From contig CAVZFD010000004.1 in NCBI GenBank assembly GCA_963774455.1, forward strand, positions 915,143 through 979,142: DNA of 64,000 nt, given 5' to 3'. Below the pieces are notes generated by a model. The model ran no database searches. It was given only the letters and a program-made list of their open reading frames with translations, and was not told the origin of the DNA. A program made the translations under genes and the position numbers. Position 1 is the first letter of the stretch. Each line of letters begins with the position of its first letter. Source of the DNA: DATFVA01 sp963774455 (GTDB lineage: Bacteria > Bacteroidota > Ignavibacteria > Ignavibacteriales > Ignavibacteriaceae). Positions 27,123 to 35,552 of this stretch are shown here, in pieces.

Positions 27123-28190
27123 ATGAGCAATACCAAGATACGAGGCAGAGGCGCACAATTTAATCCCGGCAACAGGTTTGAAAAACTATCTATTGAAGAT
27201 TTTAAACCTGATGAGATGGATTATTTTACTGAGCCCGAAGAAGAGCAAAAGATTCTGACGCAATTCTTCAAGGATGATTCCAGGTCTGTAATAGCTAAAA
27301 ACGACAGCTATGATGTCGGGTTCGAATATTCATTTAATCCCTACCGCGGCTGCGAGCATGGATGCGTTTACTGTTATGCACGCCCTTCCCACGAATTCCT
27401 CGGCTTCTCTGCAGGTACCGATTTCGAATCGAAGATAATGCTAAAGAAAGATGCACCGAAACTACTTGAAGCTGAGTTTAACAAGAAAAGCTACAAACCC
27501 GACTTCATTATGTTCAGCGGGAATACCGACTGCTACCAGCCCGTGGAAAGAGAACTGGAAATTACCAGGGAAACACTGAAGGTCTGTTTGAAATACCGTA
27601 ACCCGGTTTCCATCATTACCAAGAATGCTTTGATAGAACGGGATATGGACATACTAAAAGAAATGGCAGAGCTTGAGCTGGTTTCGGTCTGTCTTTCAGT
27701 AACCACGCTTGATAAGGACCTTGCCCGAAAAATGGAACCGAGAACATCTTCGCCCGGGAGAAGACTTCAGGTAATCGAAAAGTTTGCCGCTCAGAATATT
27801 CCTGTAGGTATTAACATAGCACCCGTAATTCCGGGATTAAACGATGAAGAAATACCTTCCATTCTCAAAGAAGCTTCAGCGAGGGGAGCGATGTTTGCGG
27901 GACATATAATGCTGCGTCTTCCTTACGCTGTAAAAGATCTCTTCCTTGAATGGCTCAAAACTGAATTCCCCGACCGGGAGAAGAAGGTTATAAACAAGAT
28001 AAAGGAAATGCGCGGCGGGAAACTTAATGAATCCGAATTCGGTACAAGATTTTCCGGAAAAGGCGAATTGGCCGAAATTATCCACAATTTGTTCGAATTA
28101 AGCTGCAGAAAATACGCTCTTAACCGGGAAAAAATAGTTTTAAGAAAAGATTTGTTCAAAAAAGTAAATAACCAGTTGGAAATGTTTTAA
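27123..28190 (+). CDS. Radical SAM protein (PA0069/SPL-like family)
   Basis: The 355-residue protein has the iron-sulphur motif CEHGCVYC with Cys77, Cys81 and Cys84 (CX3CX2C) following FNPYRG, the pattern of the PA0069-type radical SAM proteins related to spore photoproduct lyase. The conserved flanks GRGAQFNPGNRFE (residues 8-20) and MFSGNTDCYQPVERELEITR support this. A nucleic-acid-related role is suspected for the family but not proven. Its upstream spacer has TATCTTTG at 27111-27118, similar to the Bacteroidota -7 box TAnnTTTG, only a few bases before the ATG; a leaderless mRNA is possible. Confidence 0.87.
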   Translation: MSNTKIRGRGAQFNPGNRFEKLSIEDFKPDEMDYFTEPEEEQKILTQFFKDDSRSVIAKNDSYDVGFEYSFNPYRGCEHGCVYCYARPSHEFLGFSAGTDFESKIMLKKDAPKLLEAEFNKKSYKPDFIMFSGNTDCYQPVERELEITRETLKVCLKYRNPVSIITKNALIERDMDILKEMAELELVSVCLSVTTLDKDLARKMEPRTSSPGRRLQVIEKFAAQNIPVGINIAPVIPGLNDEEIPSILKEASARGAMFAGHIMLRLPYAVKDLFLEWLKTEFPDREKKVINKIKEMRGGKLNESEFGTRFSGKGELAEIIHNLFELSCRKYALNREKIVLRKDLFKKVNNQLEMF

Positions 28191-28232
28191 TTTTGAAACA
28201 CTTTTTCAAATATTTCATCTTATATCAGTATT

Positions 28233-28451
28233 ATGACGCAAAATAAAAATAAACAGAAACCCAGACAAATTGGTAAAACACAGGTAGATCAGAAAAAACC
28301 CCTGATCGATCCGAGATACAAAAATACATTATGGACTATTGTCATCATTATTATTCTGATAATATTTTTTATAGTAAATAATACCCGGAGCGTACCGGAA
28401 CATGGTCCCTATCCGCCCGGATTTAATTCCCGGCAATCTGAAAAGTTTTAA
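28233..28451 (+). CDS. Small single-span membrane protein, unknown
   Basis: This 72-residue product has a very basic N-terminus (MTQNKNKQKPRQIGKTQ), one strong membrane helix of about 20 residues (TLWTIVIIIILIIFFIVNN, about 33-51) and a short Pro/Gly-rich tail ending in SRQSEKF. It lies 42 bases after the radical SAM gene and 31 bases before a thioredoxin lipoprotein. No function can be assigned. Its length, clean hydropathy and placement between same-strand genes support it being real. Confidence 0.6.
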   Translation: MTQNKNKQKPRQIGKTQVDQKKPLIDPRYKNTLWTIVIIIILIIFFIVNNTRSVPEHGPYPPGFNSRQSEKF

Positions 28452-28482
28452 ATGAGAATAAATAATTAAATAGGAAAAAGAA

Positions 28483-29025
28483 ATGATTAAAGTAATAGCA
28501 TCTGCAATAATATTATTTTATGCTGTAACAGTTGTAGGTTGTCAGAAAGAAAACGAGACAAAAGTCAGTCAGACTCCGGAAGACAACGTGACCATGCAGG
28601 ATAACAGCAGTAAAGCCCCAGATTTTACCCTGAGCAATATAAGCGGTGAGGATGTAAGCTTAGCAGATTACAAGGGAAAAGTTGTTATTGTTGATTTCTG
28701 GGCGACCTGGTGTCCTCCCTGCAGGAAAGGAATTCCTGATCTCATTTCATTACAGAATGAGTATAAGGATAATGTTGCGGTAATAGGTATCTCACTCGAC
28801 CGTGAAAACACAAAAGGCAGCGTTCCCGGTTTCGTTGATCGTATGGGAATCAATTATCCGGTTGTTTATTTCAACGATAAGGTAATAAATGACTTCGGCG
28901 GGGTGAATGCAATTCCCACAACATTTATTATCGACCAGAATGGAAACATCGTTAAAAAGATTGTCGGGCTCTATCCGAAGGATGAATATGAAAATAAGAT
29001 CAAAGAGCTGATTAACAAATCATGA
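28483..29025 (+). CDS. TlpA/ResA-like thioredoxin lipoprotein
   Basis: The 180-residue protein has a lipoprotein signal (VVGC, Cys20 as the probable acylated residue) and an AhpC/TSA-TlpA-type thioredoxin fold (about residues 45-178). Its redox motif is WCPPC, with Cys77 and Cys80. The cis-Pro loop AIPTTF is present. It likely works in the periplasm or membrane-anchored space, reducing disulfides, for example in c-type cytochrome maturation. That would fit the cytochromes encoded at 34341-36911, but this link is inferred. Confidence 0.9.
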   Translation: MIKVIASAIILFYAVTVVGCQKENETKVSQTPEDNVTMQDNSSKAPDFTLSNISGEDVSLADYKGKVVIVDFWATWCPPCRKGIPDLISLQNEYKDNVAVIGISLDRENTKGSVPGFVDRMGINYPVVYFNDKVINDFGGVNAIPTTFIIDQNGNIVKKIVGLYPKDEYENKIKELINKS

Positions 29026-29052
29026 GTTCTTGGAGTACGAAGACATAAACAT

Positions 29053-29172
29053 GCCGCAAGGGCGCCAAGGCACTAAGGCCGAAACACATTCTCCAACCGT
29101 TGCAATTTATTTACCGCCAGGTAGACGTTTTTTGTCTCGGAGTCTTCCTTCGTGTCCTTGTGTCTTCGCGGC
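29053..29172. repeat. 120-base MITE-like element with 26-base inverted ends made of 8-9 base units
   Basis: The left end (29053-29078, GCCGCAAGGGCGCC then AAGGCACTAAGG) and the right end read on the minus strand (29172-29147, GCCGCGAAGACAC then AAGGACACGAAGG) match at about 18 of 26 positions. Both start outward with GCCGC, and both are built from an AAGGCACT-like unit. Between them is about 68 bases without a gene. A third copy of the arm is at 30429-30454. Confidence 0.65.
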
Positions 29173-29175
29173 AAA

Positions 29176-29400
29176 TCATTTCCTGAACAAATAAATAATC
29201 AGGCTTATCAACAAACTCAGTAGTATCGAGGTAACAATAGGGAAGTAGAACGTGAAGTTTTTCTTCTTTATATAAATATCCCCCGGTAGCTTTCCCAGGA
29301 AAGGTATTTTATCGCCGAAAAAAAACAGTACTCCCAATACAAGTATAAAAATACCCGCGTATATCATTAATCTGCCGATCTGATGAAATTCCGGAACCAT
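29176..29400 (-). CDS. DUF2905 family small membrane protein
   Basis: The 74-residue product has two membrane helices (about residues 8-27 and 51-72) joined by the signature KIPFLGKLPGDIYIKKKNFTFYFP. That G(R/K)LPGDI.I....FTFYFP block defines DUF2905. Function is unknown in the family. The stop codon directly abuts the right end of the inverted-repeat element, so the element probably inserted next to the gene's 3' end. Confidence 0.88.
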   Translation of the reverse strand: MVPEFHQIGRLMIYAGIFILVLGVLFFFGDKIPFLGKLPGDIYIKKKNFTFYFPIVTSILLSLLISLIIYLFRK

Positions 29401-29533
29401 AATTCATTTTACTTTGTTAACCAGTATAAATTTATTCATTTAAGGATCAAATTCAACTGTATGGAATTTGTCAACTTTCACACAATTTAGATCAATATTT
29501 TTTATCTTAAATCTGTTCATTCTGAGAAAAAAT

Positions 29534-29941
29534 ATGGAAAATGAAAATAAACCAAGAATATTGATAACTGAAGACGATACTGAGAACCAGCGGTTTCTTC
29601 GTATGTTCCTGCGCAAAAACTTTATAATAGATATTTGTGATTCAGACGTTACTTTGTATGAAAGGCTAAGAGAAAACCAGTATGATGTTATACTTATGGA
29701 TATCTCGCTGAAAGGTGAAAAAAATGGTCTCGAACTTACAAAGGAATTAAAAGCTGACCCTGAATTTAAGGACATCCCCATAGTTTGCCTAACTGCCCAT
29801 GCCTTCAAGACTGACATTGAGAATGCAATCAATGCGGGGGTGGATATTTTTCTGACCAAACCCGTTGATAATCACGTTCTGATGCGTACACTTCTTAATG
29901 CTGCAAAGAAAACCCGGAGTGATGATGAAATGGAAACTTAG
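29534..29941 (+). CDS. Single-domain response regulator (CheY-like receiver)
   Basis: With the ATG at 29534 the product is 135 residues, one receiver domain. The acidic pair (EDD at about 13-15), the phospho-accepting Asp56 (VILMDISLKG), Thr in CLTAHA (about 87) and Lys109 (FLTKPVD) are all present. An earlier in-frame TTG at 29468 would add a non-conserved tail and is not preferred. There is no output domain or adjacent kinase, so it acts by protein contact or in a phosphorelay. It overlaps the DoxX gene by about 20 bases. Confidence 0.9.
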   Translation: MENENKPRILITEDDTENQRFLRMFLRKNFIIDICDSDVTLYERLRENQYDVILMDISLKGEKNGLELTKELKADPEFKDIPIVCLTAHAFKTDIENAINAGVDIFLTKPVDNHVLMRTLLNAAKKTRSDDEMET

Positions 29942-30353
29942 AACCTACCCTGACTTTGGAATTCTTACTATCAGGGTGATACTTGGATTAGCTTATATAT
30001 TTGTTTACGGAGGCAGAAAACTTTTTGCCGGTCCGGAAACCTGGACTAGTGTAGGATCCGCGGTTTCACACATAGGGATCAATTTTTCTTACCCCGTGTT
30101 TGGATTCCTAGCATCCTGCTCTGAGTTTTTCGGAGGAATTCTTATTCTCCTTGGATTGTTTTTTCGTCCCGCAGCAGCATTCATAATTATAACTATGCTC
30201 GTTGCGGCAAATAGCGGTTACGTTACCGGTGGAAAACTAAGTTCCATTGCTCATCCGCTCGAACTTGGAATAACTCTGCTGGGATTATTTTTAATGGGAC
30301 CGGGGAGGTATAGTCTCGATTACCATTTCTCCGGACGAAGAAAAGTTAAGTGA
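29922..30353 (+). CDS. DoxX family membrane protein
   Basis: Starting at the ATG at 29922 (MMKWKLRTYPDFG; a second ATG follows directly) the product is 143 residues with four membrane helices. The family start IRVILGLAYIFVYGGRKLFAG and the later GGILILLGLFFRPAA block are clear. DoxX proteins are linked to quinone- or thiol-related redox functions in several bacteria, but the role here is unknown. Overlap with the response regulator suggests co-translation. Confidence 0.85.
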   Translation: MMKWKLRTYPDFGILTIRVILGLAYIFVYGGRKLFAGPETWTSVGSAVSHIGINFSYPVFGFLASCSEFFGGILILLGLFFRPAAAFIIITMLVAANSGYVTGGKLSSIAHPLELGITLLGLFLMGPGRYSLDYHFSGRRKVK

Positions 30354-30428
30354 AACGTATAGGCGTTAATCCCTTTCCCTTTTCCAGTCACTGCGAGTGA
30401 AAATGCCATTGCGAAGCAATCCCTCTCC

Positions 30429-30454
30429 CCTTAGTGCCTTAGCGTCTTCGTGGC
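30429..30454 (-). repeat. Solo 26-base repeat arm, related to the element at 29053-29172
   Basis: Read on the minus strand the 26 bases begin GCCACGAAGACGCT and end AAGGCACTAAGG. They match the left arm of the 29053 element at about 21 of 26 positions. The neighbouring ATTGCGAAGCAAT palindrome (about 30410-30422) may be another common intergenic repeat. No partner arm was found close by. Confidence 0.55.
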
Positions 30455-30491
30455 ATATATTTTTTTGCAGCGAAGAAATCCCTCTCTATGA

Positions 30492-31550
30492 TTAAGAACC
30501 ACCGTCTCTTAAGAACCTTGGTTCTTCGAGTGTAAGGATGATTGAGATTCTGTGTGTATCAGGGAGCCTGTCGATTTCCGCCATATTAAATCTTGCAAAT
30601 GAATAATCGATATTCAGCTTGGGAAGTTTAATTCCGGCACCGACAGTAAACTGCTTTACATCGTTGTATCCGCCCCTTATTGAAAACAGGTTGTTGTAAT
30701 TGAATTCAAATCCCGCGTGCATATCGAAACTTACAGGACCGGCGTGAAAAGTGGAAGCATATTGTCTATTCTCAAATCTAACATCGAAATCGAGCGCAGG
30801 AGTAAACACTCCGTTAAGGATATGAAGACCGTATGCAGCACCAATTTTTGCAGTGGGGGAGATGAGTTCATTAAGTCCGGTGCTCCAGGAAACCAGCGTT
30901 GTGGTTATATCCTGCAGATTGGCACCCACGGAGAAATTTTCAAATGGAAGATATACCGCTCCCACATCGAAACCAACGCCGTAAGCATTATACTCTGCGA
31001 TATCTTTGTAAATAATTTTAACACTTGCACCGTAGTAGAAATTTTCCGAATGGATTTTTGCGAAGCTGAGGTAGAATGCCCATTCCTGGTCGCTGAACTC
31101 GGTTATCTTACTATAATTTAATCTTGCATACTGATCTGTAATAAAATTGGGGTCACTAACAGTTACGCCGGGATTTCTGCCGTCTTCGAGAGCCTGCCTC
31201 GTATCAGGAATACCGTCAATACCGAGGCGCATGATACTAATAGCAAAAGTCATATCTGTATTCCAGGGGATACCAACAGCGGCATAATCGTAATTAACCA
31301 GGTTGCCGAACCTTTCATCATGCATTAAAGAAATCTGTGGATAATTTATCTGTGCGAGTCCGGCAGGATTATAGTACCCGGCAGTGATATCGTTAGCAAC
31401 GGCCGCAAAAGCGCCTCCCATTGCGAGCGGTCTTCCTCCAACCCCAATAGCCATGAATTCACCGGCATATTTCCCGATAACTGTTTGTGCATTCGCGAAG
31501 GGCAGGAAAAGAAAAGCAGATAAAATTGCAAAAGTGATTTTTTTAGTCAT
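30492..31550 (-). CDS. PorV/PorQ-family outer-membrane protein
   Basis: The 352-residue protein has a signal peptide (about 1-21, FANAQ) and the FadL-like/PorV-type opening GEFMAIGVGGRPLAMGGAFAAVANDITAGYYNPAGLA, of which the GGRPLAMGGA and YYNPAGLA parts are diagnostic. A 12-16 strand barrel follows. In T9SS organisms, PorV is the shuttle of secreted cargo to the cell surface, and paralogues of unknown function are frequent in Ignavibacteria-like genomes. It lies alone on the minus strand, so role as main PorV is not shown. Confidence 0.82.
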   Translation of the reverse strand: MTKKITFAILSAFLFLPFANAQTVIGKYAGEFMAIGVGGRPLAMGGAFAAVANDITAGYYNPAGLAQINYPQISLMHDERFGNLVNYDYAAVGIPWNTDMTFAISIMRLGIDGIPDTRQALEDGRNPGVTVSDPNFITDQYARLNYSKITEFSDQEWAFYLSFAKIHSENFYYGASVKIIYKDIAEYNAYGVGFDVGAVYLPFENFSVGANLQDITTTLVSWSTGLNELISPTAKIGAAYGLHILNGVFTPALDFDVRFENRQYASTFHAGPVSFDMHAGFEFNYNNLFSIRGGYNDVKQFTVGAGIKLPKLNIDYSFARFNMAEIDRLPDTHRISIILTLEEPRFLRDGGS

Positions 31551-31677
31551 AAGATAGGCAGAGACCTTTAGTTGATGTAAAATCGTGGCAAAAGATGGAT
31601 AATTTGGTTCTGAAAGTCAAGGCTAATTTAGGTAGAAACCCGTCATCCCTCTTCCATCTTCAATCTGCAGTCATCAA

Positions 31678-32424
31678 TTACTTCGCTTTTCCCTGGTTCG
31701 CCACGGCATTCGTCTTCTTCGCAATTTCCTCCTGGTCGCCGAGGTAATAATGCTTCAATGGATTCAGGGTATCATCAAGTTCATATACCAAAGGGATTCC
31801 TGTTGGGATGTTAAGTCCTACTATCTCGTCATCGGGTACATCATCAAGATATTTAACAAGCGCGCGGAGGCTGTTGCCGTGTGCTGCAATGATTATCTTC
31901 TTACCTGATTTAATCGAGGGGGCGATGGTACCTTTCCAGTAAGGGAGGAATCTTTCGACTGTATCCTTCAAGCATTCCGTAAGAGGGAGCTCTTTTTCGG
32001 TCAGGTTCTTATAGCGCGGATCTTTTCCGGGAAAGCGTTCATCATCTTTATCCAGCGCAGGCGGCCTTATATCATAGCTTCTTCTCCAGGTGTGAACCTG
32101 TTCCTCGCCGAATTTCATGGCCATCTCTGCTTTGTTTAATCCCTGCAGCGCGCCGTAATGGCGTTCATTCAGCCGCCATGATCTTTCCACAGGTATCCAC
32201 ATAAGGTCAAGCTTATCCAGAGCTATCCACAATGTTCTTATGGCTCTTTTCAGCACCGAAGTATAGGCCATATCGAAAGTGTAGCCTTCATTTTTCAGCA
32301 CATCACCCGATTTTTGGGCTTCAAGTACTCCCTGGTCAGATAAATCAACATCCGTCCACCCGGTGAAGCGGTTCTCCTTATTCCAGGTGCTCTCGCCGTG
32401 ACGTAATAAAACCAATTTGCTCAT
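31678..32424 (-). CDS. gpmA: 2,3-bisphosphoglycerate-dependent phosphoglycerate mutase
   Basis: The enzyme interconverts 3- and 2-phosphoglycerate in glycolysis and gluconeogenesis. The 248-residue product opens with LVLLRHGESTWNKENRFTG (catalytic His in RHG, about residue 9) and has the WRLNERHYGALQGLNKAEMA block, RRSYDIRPP and the second catalytic His in AAHGNSLR. The length is that of the canonical dPGM family. It appears as a single-gene unit. Note a partial GTGT-rich hairpin (about 32458-32492) upstream that could end nhaA transcription. Confidence 0.97.
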   Translation of the reverse strand: MSKLVLLRHGESTWNKENRFTGWTDVDLSDQGVLEAQKSGDVLKNEGYTFDMAYTSVLKRAIRTLWIALDKLDLMWIPVERSWRLNERHYGALQGLNKAEMAMKFGEEQVHTWRRSYDIRPPALDKDDERFPGKDPRYKNLTEKELPLTECLKDTVERFLPYWKGTIAPSIKSGKKIIIAAHGNSLRALVKYLDDVPDDEIVGLNIPTGIPLVYELDDTLNPLKHYYLGDQEEIAKKTNAVANQGKAK

Positions 32425-32505
32425 TATTGCTCCCGTATTTTCAAAATTATTTTTATGTACACACTCTAAAATAATAAATAAGGGTGTGTCATTTTATACT
32501 TCACA

Positions 32506-33852
32506 TCAAAAAGCGTTTTCTTCTTTAATTTTTTTTGTTCCGGAAAACCTGAGTACAAGGTAGCCGGTAACTCCTGATATAAGAGACGCCGCCAGAATTC
32601 CTACCTTGGCAATGTTCGTCAGTTCCTCGGATGTAAAAGCCAGGTTGGTTATGAACAGAGACATCGTGAAGCCTATTCCTGCAAGGATTCCTGCTCCGTA
32701 TATATGTTTCCAGTAAACTTTTGAGGGAAGACTGGCGATATTCAGTTTTACGGCAACCCACGAAAAGATGAATATTCCTACCTGCTTGCCGATAAACAAT
32801 CCCGCTATAATTCCGAGGCTCACGTCATTTACGAGTGATTCAAAGAAGCCCTCCTGGAATGGAACTCCCGCGTTTGCAAGGGCAAATACCGGCATTATGA
32901 AAAACGAGACCCAGGGATTAAGTGCATGCTCAAATCTCTGCAGGGGTGTAAGTACTTTTGCGCAGTTGCCTTCAAGCGTCTGCACGATGTACTGCCTTTC
33001 CTGATTTGCCAGAACATTAGGACCTTCATCTCCCTCGCGGTCAAATTCTTCAAGGAGTTCTTTTCCGTTAACAAGGAAATCTCTTGTGTTATACCTTGAG
33101 GTAGCGGGAACAACGAATGCAAGCAGCACTCCCGCCACAGTAGCGTGAATACCCGACATCAAAAATGCCAGCCAGAGGGCAAGACCAAGTATGATATAAA
33201 CGAGGAGGTTCCTTACTCCCAGTCGGTTTGCAATGAAAAGGATAACAAATACTCCCGCGGCAATTCCTAAAGCAGTGAATGATAAATCCGCTGTGTAGAA
33301 AAAAGCGATGACCAGTACCGCCCCTATATCATCAGCTATAGCAAGCGCTGTAATGAATATTTTCAGATTTACCGGAACATTCGAACCGAGCAGAGCCATC
33401 AAACCGATGACGAAAGCAATATCGGTTGCCATTGGAATTCCCCAGCCGGCTTCGCCGTTTCCGCCTGCATTAAAGATCAGATAAATAAGTGCCGGAAAGA
33501 CCATTCCGCCAAGAGCCGCAGCAACAGGAAGGATTGCCTGCCGGGGAGTAGACAATTCGCCCACAAGAAATTCACGCTTTATTTCGAGGCCCACCACGAA
33601 AAAGAATACTGCCATCAGGCCGTCATTAATCCAGTGATGGAGACTATAATCCAGCTTAAAATTTTCAATTCCTATCGATATCTTTGTATGCCAGAGACTG
33701 AAATATGATTCAGAAATTCCGGTATTTGCCCAGATAAGAGCAATTACCGTGCAGATAATTAACAATATTCCGCTTGATGCTTCTGCCCTGGTGAATTCCT
33801 TAAAAGGGCGTATAAGTTTTTCAATAGGTGGTTCGGGGTTAGTTATTTTCAT
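32506..33852 (-). CDS. nhaA: Na+/H+ antiporter NhaA
   Basis: NhaA exports sodium ions in exchange for protons. The 448-residue inner-membrane protein has the signature ALAIADDIGAVLVIAFFYT with the essential Asp pair, WINDGLMAVFFFVVGLEIKREFL near the N-terminus and the RFEHALNPWVSFFIMPVFALANAG region. About 11-12 helices fit the family. It is longer than E. coli NhaA by an internal loop (about 260-290, charged, NTRDFLVNGKELLEEFDREG), which occurs in many other NhaA proteins. A cation-exchanger remnant sits upstream. Confidence 0.96.
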   Translation of the reverse strand: MKITNPEPPIEKLIRPFKEFTRAEASSGILLIICTVIALIWANTGISESYFSLWHTKISIGIENFKLDYSLHHWINDGLMAVFFFVVGLEIKREFLVGELSTPRQAILPVAAALGGMVFPALIYLIFNAGGNGEAGWGIPMATDIAFVIGLMALLGSNVPVNLKIFITALAIADDIGAVLVIAFFYTADLSFTALGIAAGVFVILFIANRLGVRNLLVYIILGLALWLAFLMSGIHATVAGVLLAFVVPATSRYNTRDFLVNGKELLEEFDREGDEGPNVLANQERQYIVQTLEGNCAKVLTPLQRFEHALNPWVSFFIMPVFALANAGVPFQEGFFESLVNDVSLGIIAGLFIGKQVGIFIFSWVAVKLNIASLPSKVYWKHIYGAGILAGIGFTMSLFITNLAFTSEELTNIAKVGILAASLISGVTGYLVLRFSGTKKIKEENAF

Positions 33853-33884
33853 TTAAAATTCCTGATATCTGAGAGATATAACCC

Positions 33885-34123
33885 TTAACATAAAACAATC
33901 TTTTCCAGTTCAAAAGCCTTAAATGGATTGGAAGGAAAACCCACTGTGGTTGCCACTACAGATGCGGTAATTCCTGGAATTGATGTACTGGCACCAGGCA
34001 GAACGGCCCGGTAATGGCTTCACCGAATCCTGTGCGATCAGCCAGCTCATCGGCAAACCGTGCCATTTTGAAGCCAACGATTCCAATTACAAGTGCAGAT
34101 GCTATGAAGATTACTATGGGCAT
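33885..34123 (-). pseudogene. Frameshifted, truncated remnant of a sodium/calcium-exchanger-like gene
   Basis: The first frame (MPIVIFIASALVIGIVG, then FKMARFADELADRTGFGEAITG) matches the start of the Na+/Ca2+ exchanger family (one helix, then A..AD.LA..TG.GEA..G). The family continuation, A.LPGASTSIPGITASV, lies in the next frame from about 34010 onward and runs to a TAA at 33885-33887, losing similarity after VVATTVGFP. Only about 75 codons remain, compared with 300 or more in the family. It is therefore a decayed fragment next to nhaA. Confidence 0.65.
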
Positions 34124-34290
34124 ATGCCGGACAGTATATAGAATGTTAGGAAACCGAAATGTGCGGAAACTAAAAAAGAAGTAGAGCAATTATAACCCTG
34201 AACTGCTTTAAATCCATACTACATACGGTATAAAAGGCGTTTGTCTGACGGTAAACACATTCAACTATACTGATATACCATATAATAATC

Positions 34291-34319
34291 CAAAAAAAAG
34301 ACGGGCATAAACCCGTCTT
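34291..34319 (-). terminator. Rho-independent terminator of the cytochrome-porin operon
   Basis: In the minus-strand transcript AAGACGGG pairs with CCCGTCTT around a six-base loop (TTTATG), followed by a run of eight T residues (plus-strand 34292-34299 is A-rich). It lies about 20 bases after the stop of the porin gene at 34341. This is a textbook arrangement. Confidence 0.9.
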
Positions 34320-34340
34320 AAATATAACATGTAAAAGAAA

Positions 34341-35501
34341 TTAAAAAGCGGTGATGAATCCCAGGCTTACGCGTCCGAATTTATCTGTAAAGTTATAGTC
34401 ATATTCTCCTGCAAGCCGAATGTTCCGGCTTAGAAGATAACCAAGAGAAACCCCGCCCGATTTTATGTCGAGTGCATCATCATCTGAATCAATATAATTA
34501 AAAAGAGCCACGCCGTATATTTTGCTGTCATCGCCTTGAGGTCTTATTATAAGTTCTGCAAAACCTCCCTGTGTTTTTACCTTCTCTGCGTCCGTGATGC
34601 GTGCATACGGATTGTCATCATTCCTCACAAGATACTGTAGATTCAGTTCCAATGGTGAAATATCAATAGTTGCATCAGCGCCGGCCATCCACAGTTCATT
34701 CTTAACCTGGTTTTCCAACAGTTCATTGCCGTAGTACCCTGAAACTCCGATTCTGAACGCCCCGGTGATATCCTGAAGGATTCGTCCGAAAACGTTTTTA
34801 TATTTATCTTTATCAAAATTACCGTTGGTGAAAGGAGTCCCTATGCCGCTTCCGTTTACAACTTCAAATATTATATCAGTGTTGGTTGGTATTCCATAGG
34901 CAAGCATTATACCTCTGTCATATGTGAGATCAATTTCCGAGAAACCGGGACGGACTTTATATATCAGATAATCTTCACGGGATAATCTTAACTCTCTCTT
35001 AAAAATCGGATCCGAGACCTGGAACTGTCCTATTGAAAAATCCAGCTCGGTTCCGAAAAGATCGTTAAAGAACAGGAAGGCGTCCTCAATTTTGCCGATA
35101 TCACCTTGTTCAAGTATATAGTAGACATAGTATGAAATATTATTTGTAATGGTGCCCCCGGACATCAGTTTTAATACTGAAGTACCGGTAAAATCTGTCT
35201 GTTCTGCATTATCCTGGTTGTAGGTTAAATATCCTTCCAGTCTTAATGCGATGGGGAAATCACGAATCAAAGTCAGGTAATCATCCCCGGTATTAACATA
35301 ATAGCGCGGAGCAGCAACATCTTTCAATGTAAACCCGTTAGCGGCAAAATCTTCACCATATGGTTTTAATTTAGGAAAAGGTGAATGACAGACTTTGCAG
35401 GACATATTATATTTTCTGGCGAAAGCCGGTATTGAATAAATTTCATTTAAAAGAGCAGACATTGTAAATAGTATGATCAGAAAGCTTAATATTCTTTTCA
35501 T
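34341..35501 (-). CDS. Monoheme cytochrome-porin fusion, outer membrane (Cyc2-like layout)
   Basis: The 386-residue protein has a signal peptide (about 1-24) and one heme-binding CKVCH motif (Cys35, Cys38, His39) in the context IPAFARKYNMSCKVCH. A ~340-residue beta-barrel part follows, ending in phenylalanine (FGRVSLGFITAF). This N-terminal heme plus barrel layout is that of Cyc2-type extracellular electron-transfer proteins, though many such proteins have no known substrate. It is downstream of a multiheme cytochrome gene and ends in a good terminator. Iron oxidation should not be concluded from this alone. Confidence 0.75.
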   Translation of the reverse strand: MKRILSFLIILFTMSALLNEIYSIPAFARKYNMSCKVCHSPFPKLKPYGEDFAANGFTLKDVAAPRYYVNTGDDYLTLIRDFPIALRLEGYLTYNQDNAEQTDFTGTSVLKLMSGGTITNNISYYVYYILEQGDIGKIEDAFLFFNDLFGTELDFSIGQFQVSDPIFKRELRLSREDYLIYKVRPGFSEIDLTYDRGIMLAYGIPTNTDIIFEVVNGSGIGTPFTNGNFDKDKYKNVFGRILQDITGAFRIGVSGYYGNELLENQVKNELWMAGADATIDISPLELNLQYLVRNDDNPYARITDAEKVKTQGGFAELIIRPQGDDSKIYGVALFNYIDSDDDALDIKSGGVSLGYLLSRNIRLAGEYDYNFTDKFGRVSLGFITAF

Positions 35502-35552
35502 TTTATTCTCCCGCTAAATTTCTAATAATTTGACTAATGCTATACATAATGT

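Noticed and set aside
32458..32492. ACACAC/GTGTGT hairpin upstream of gpmA as the nhaA terminator
   Set aside because: The stem has a mismatch and the U-run is interrupted; it was kept only as a remark in the gpmA entry.
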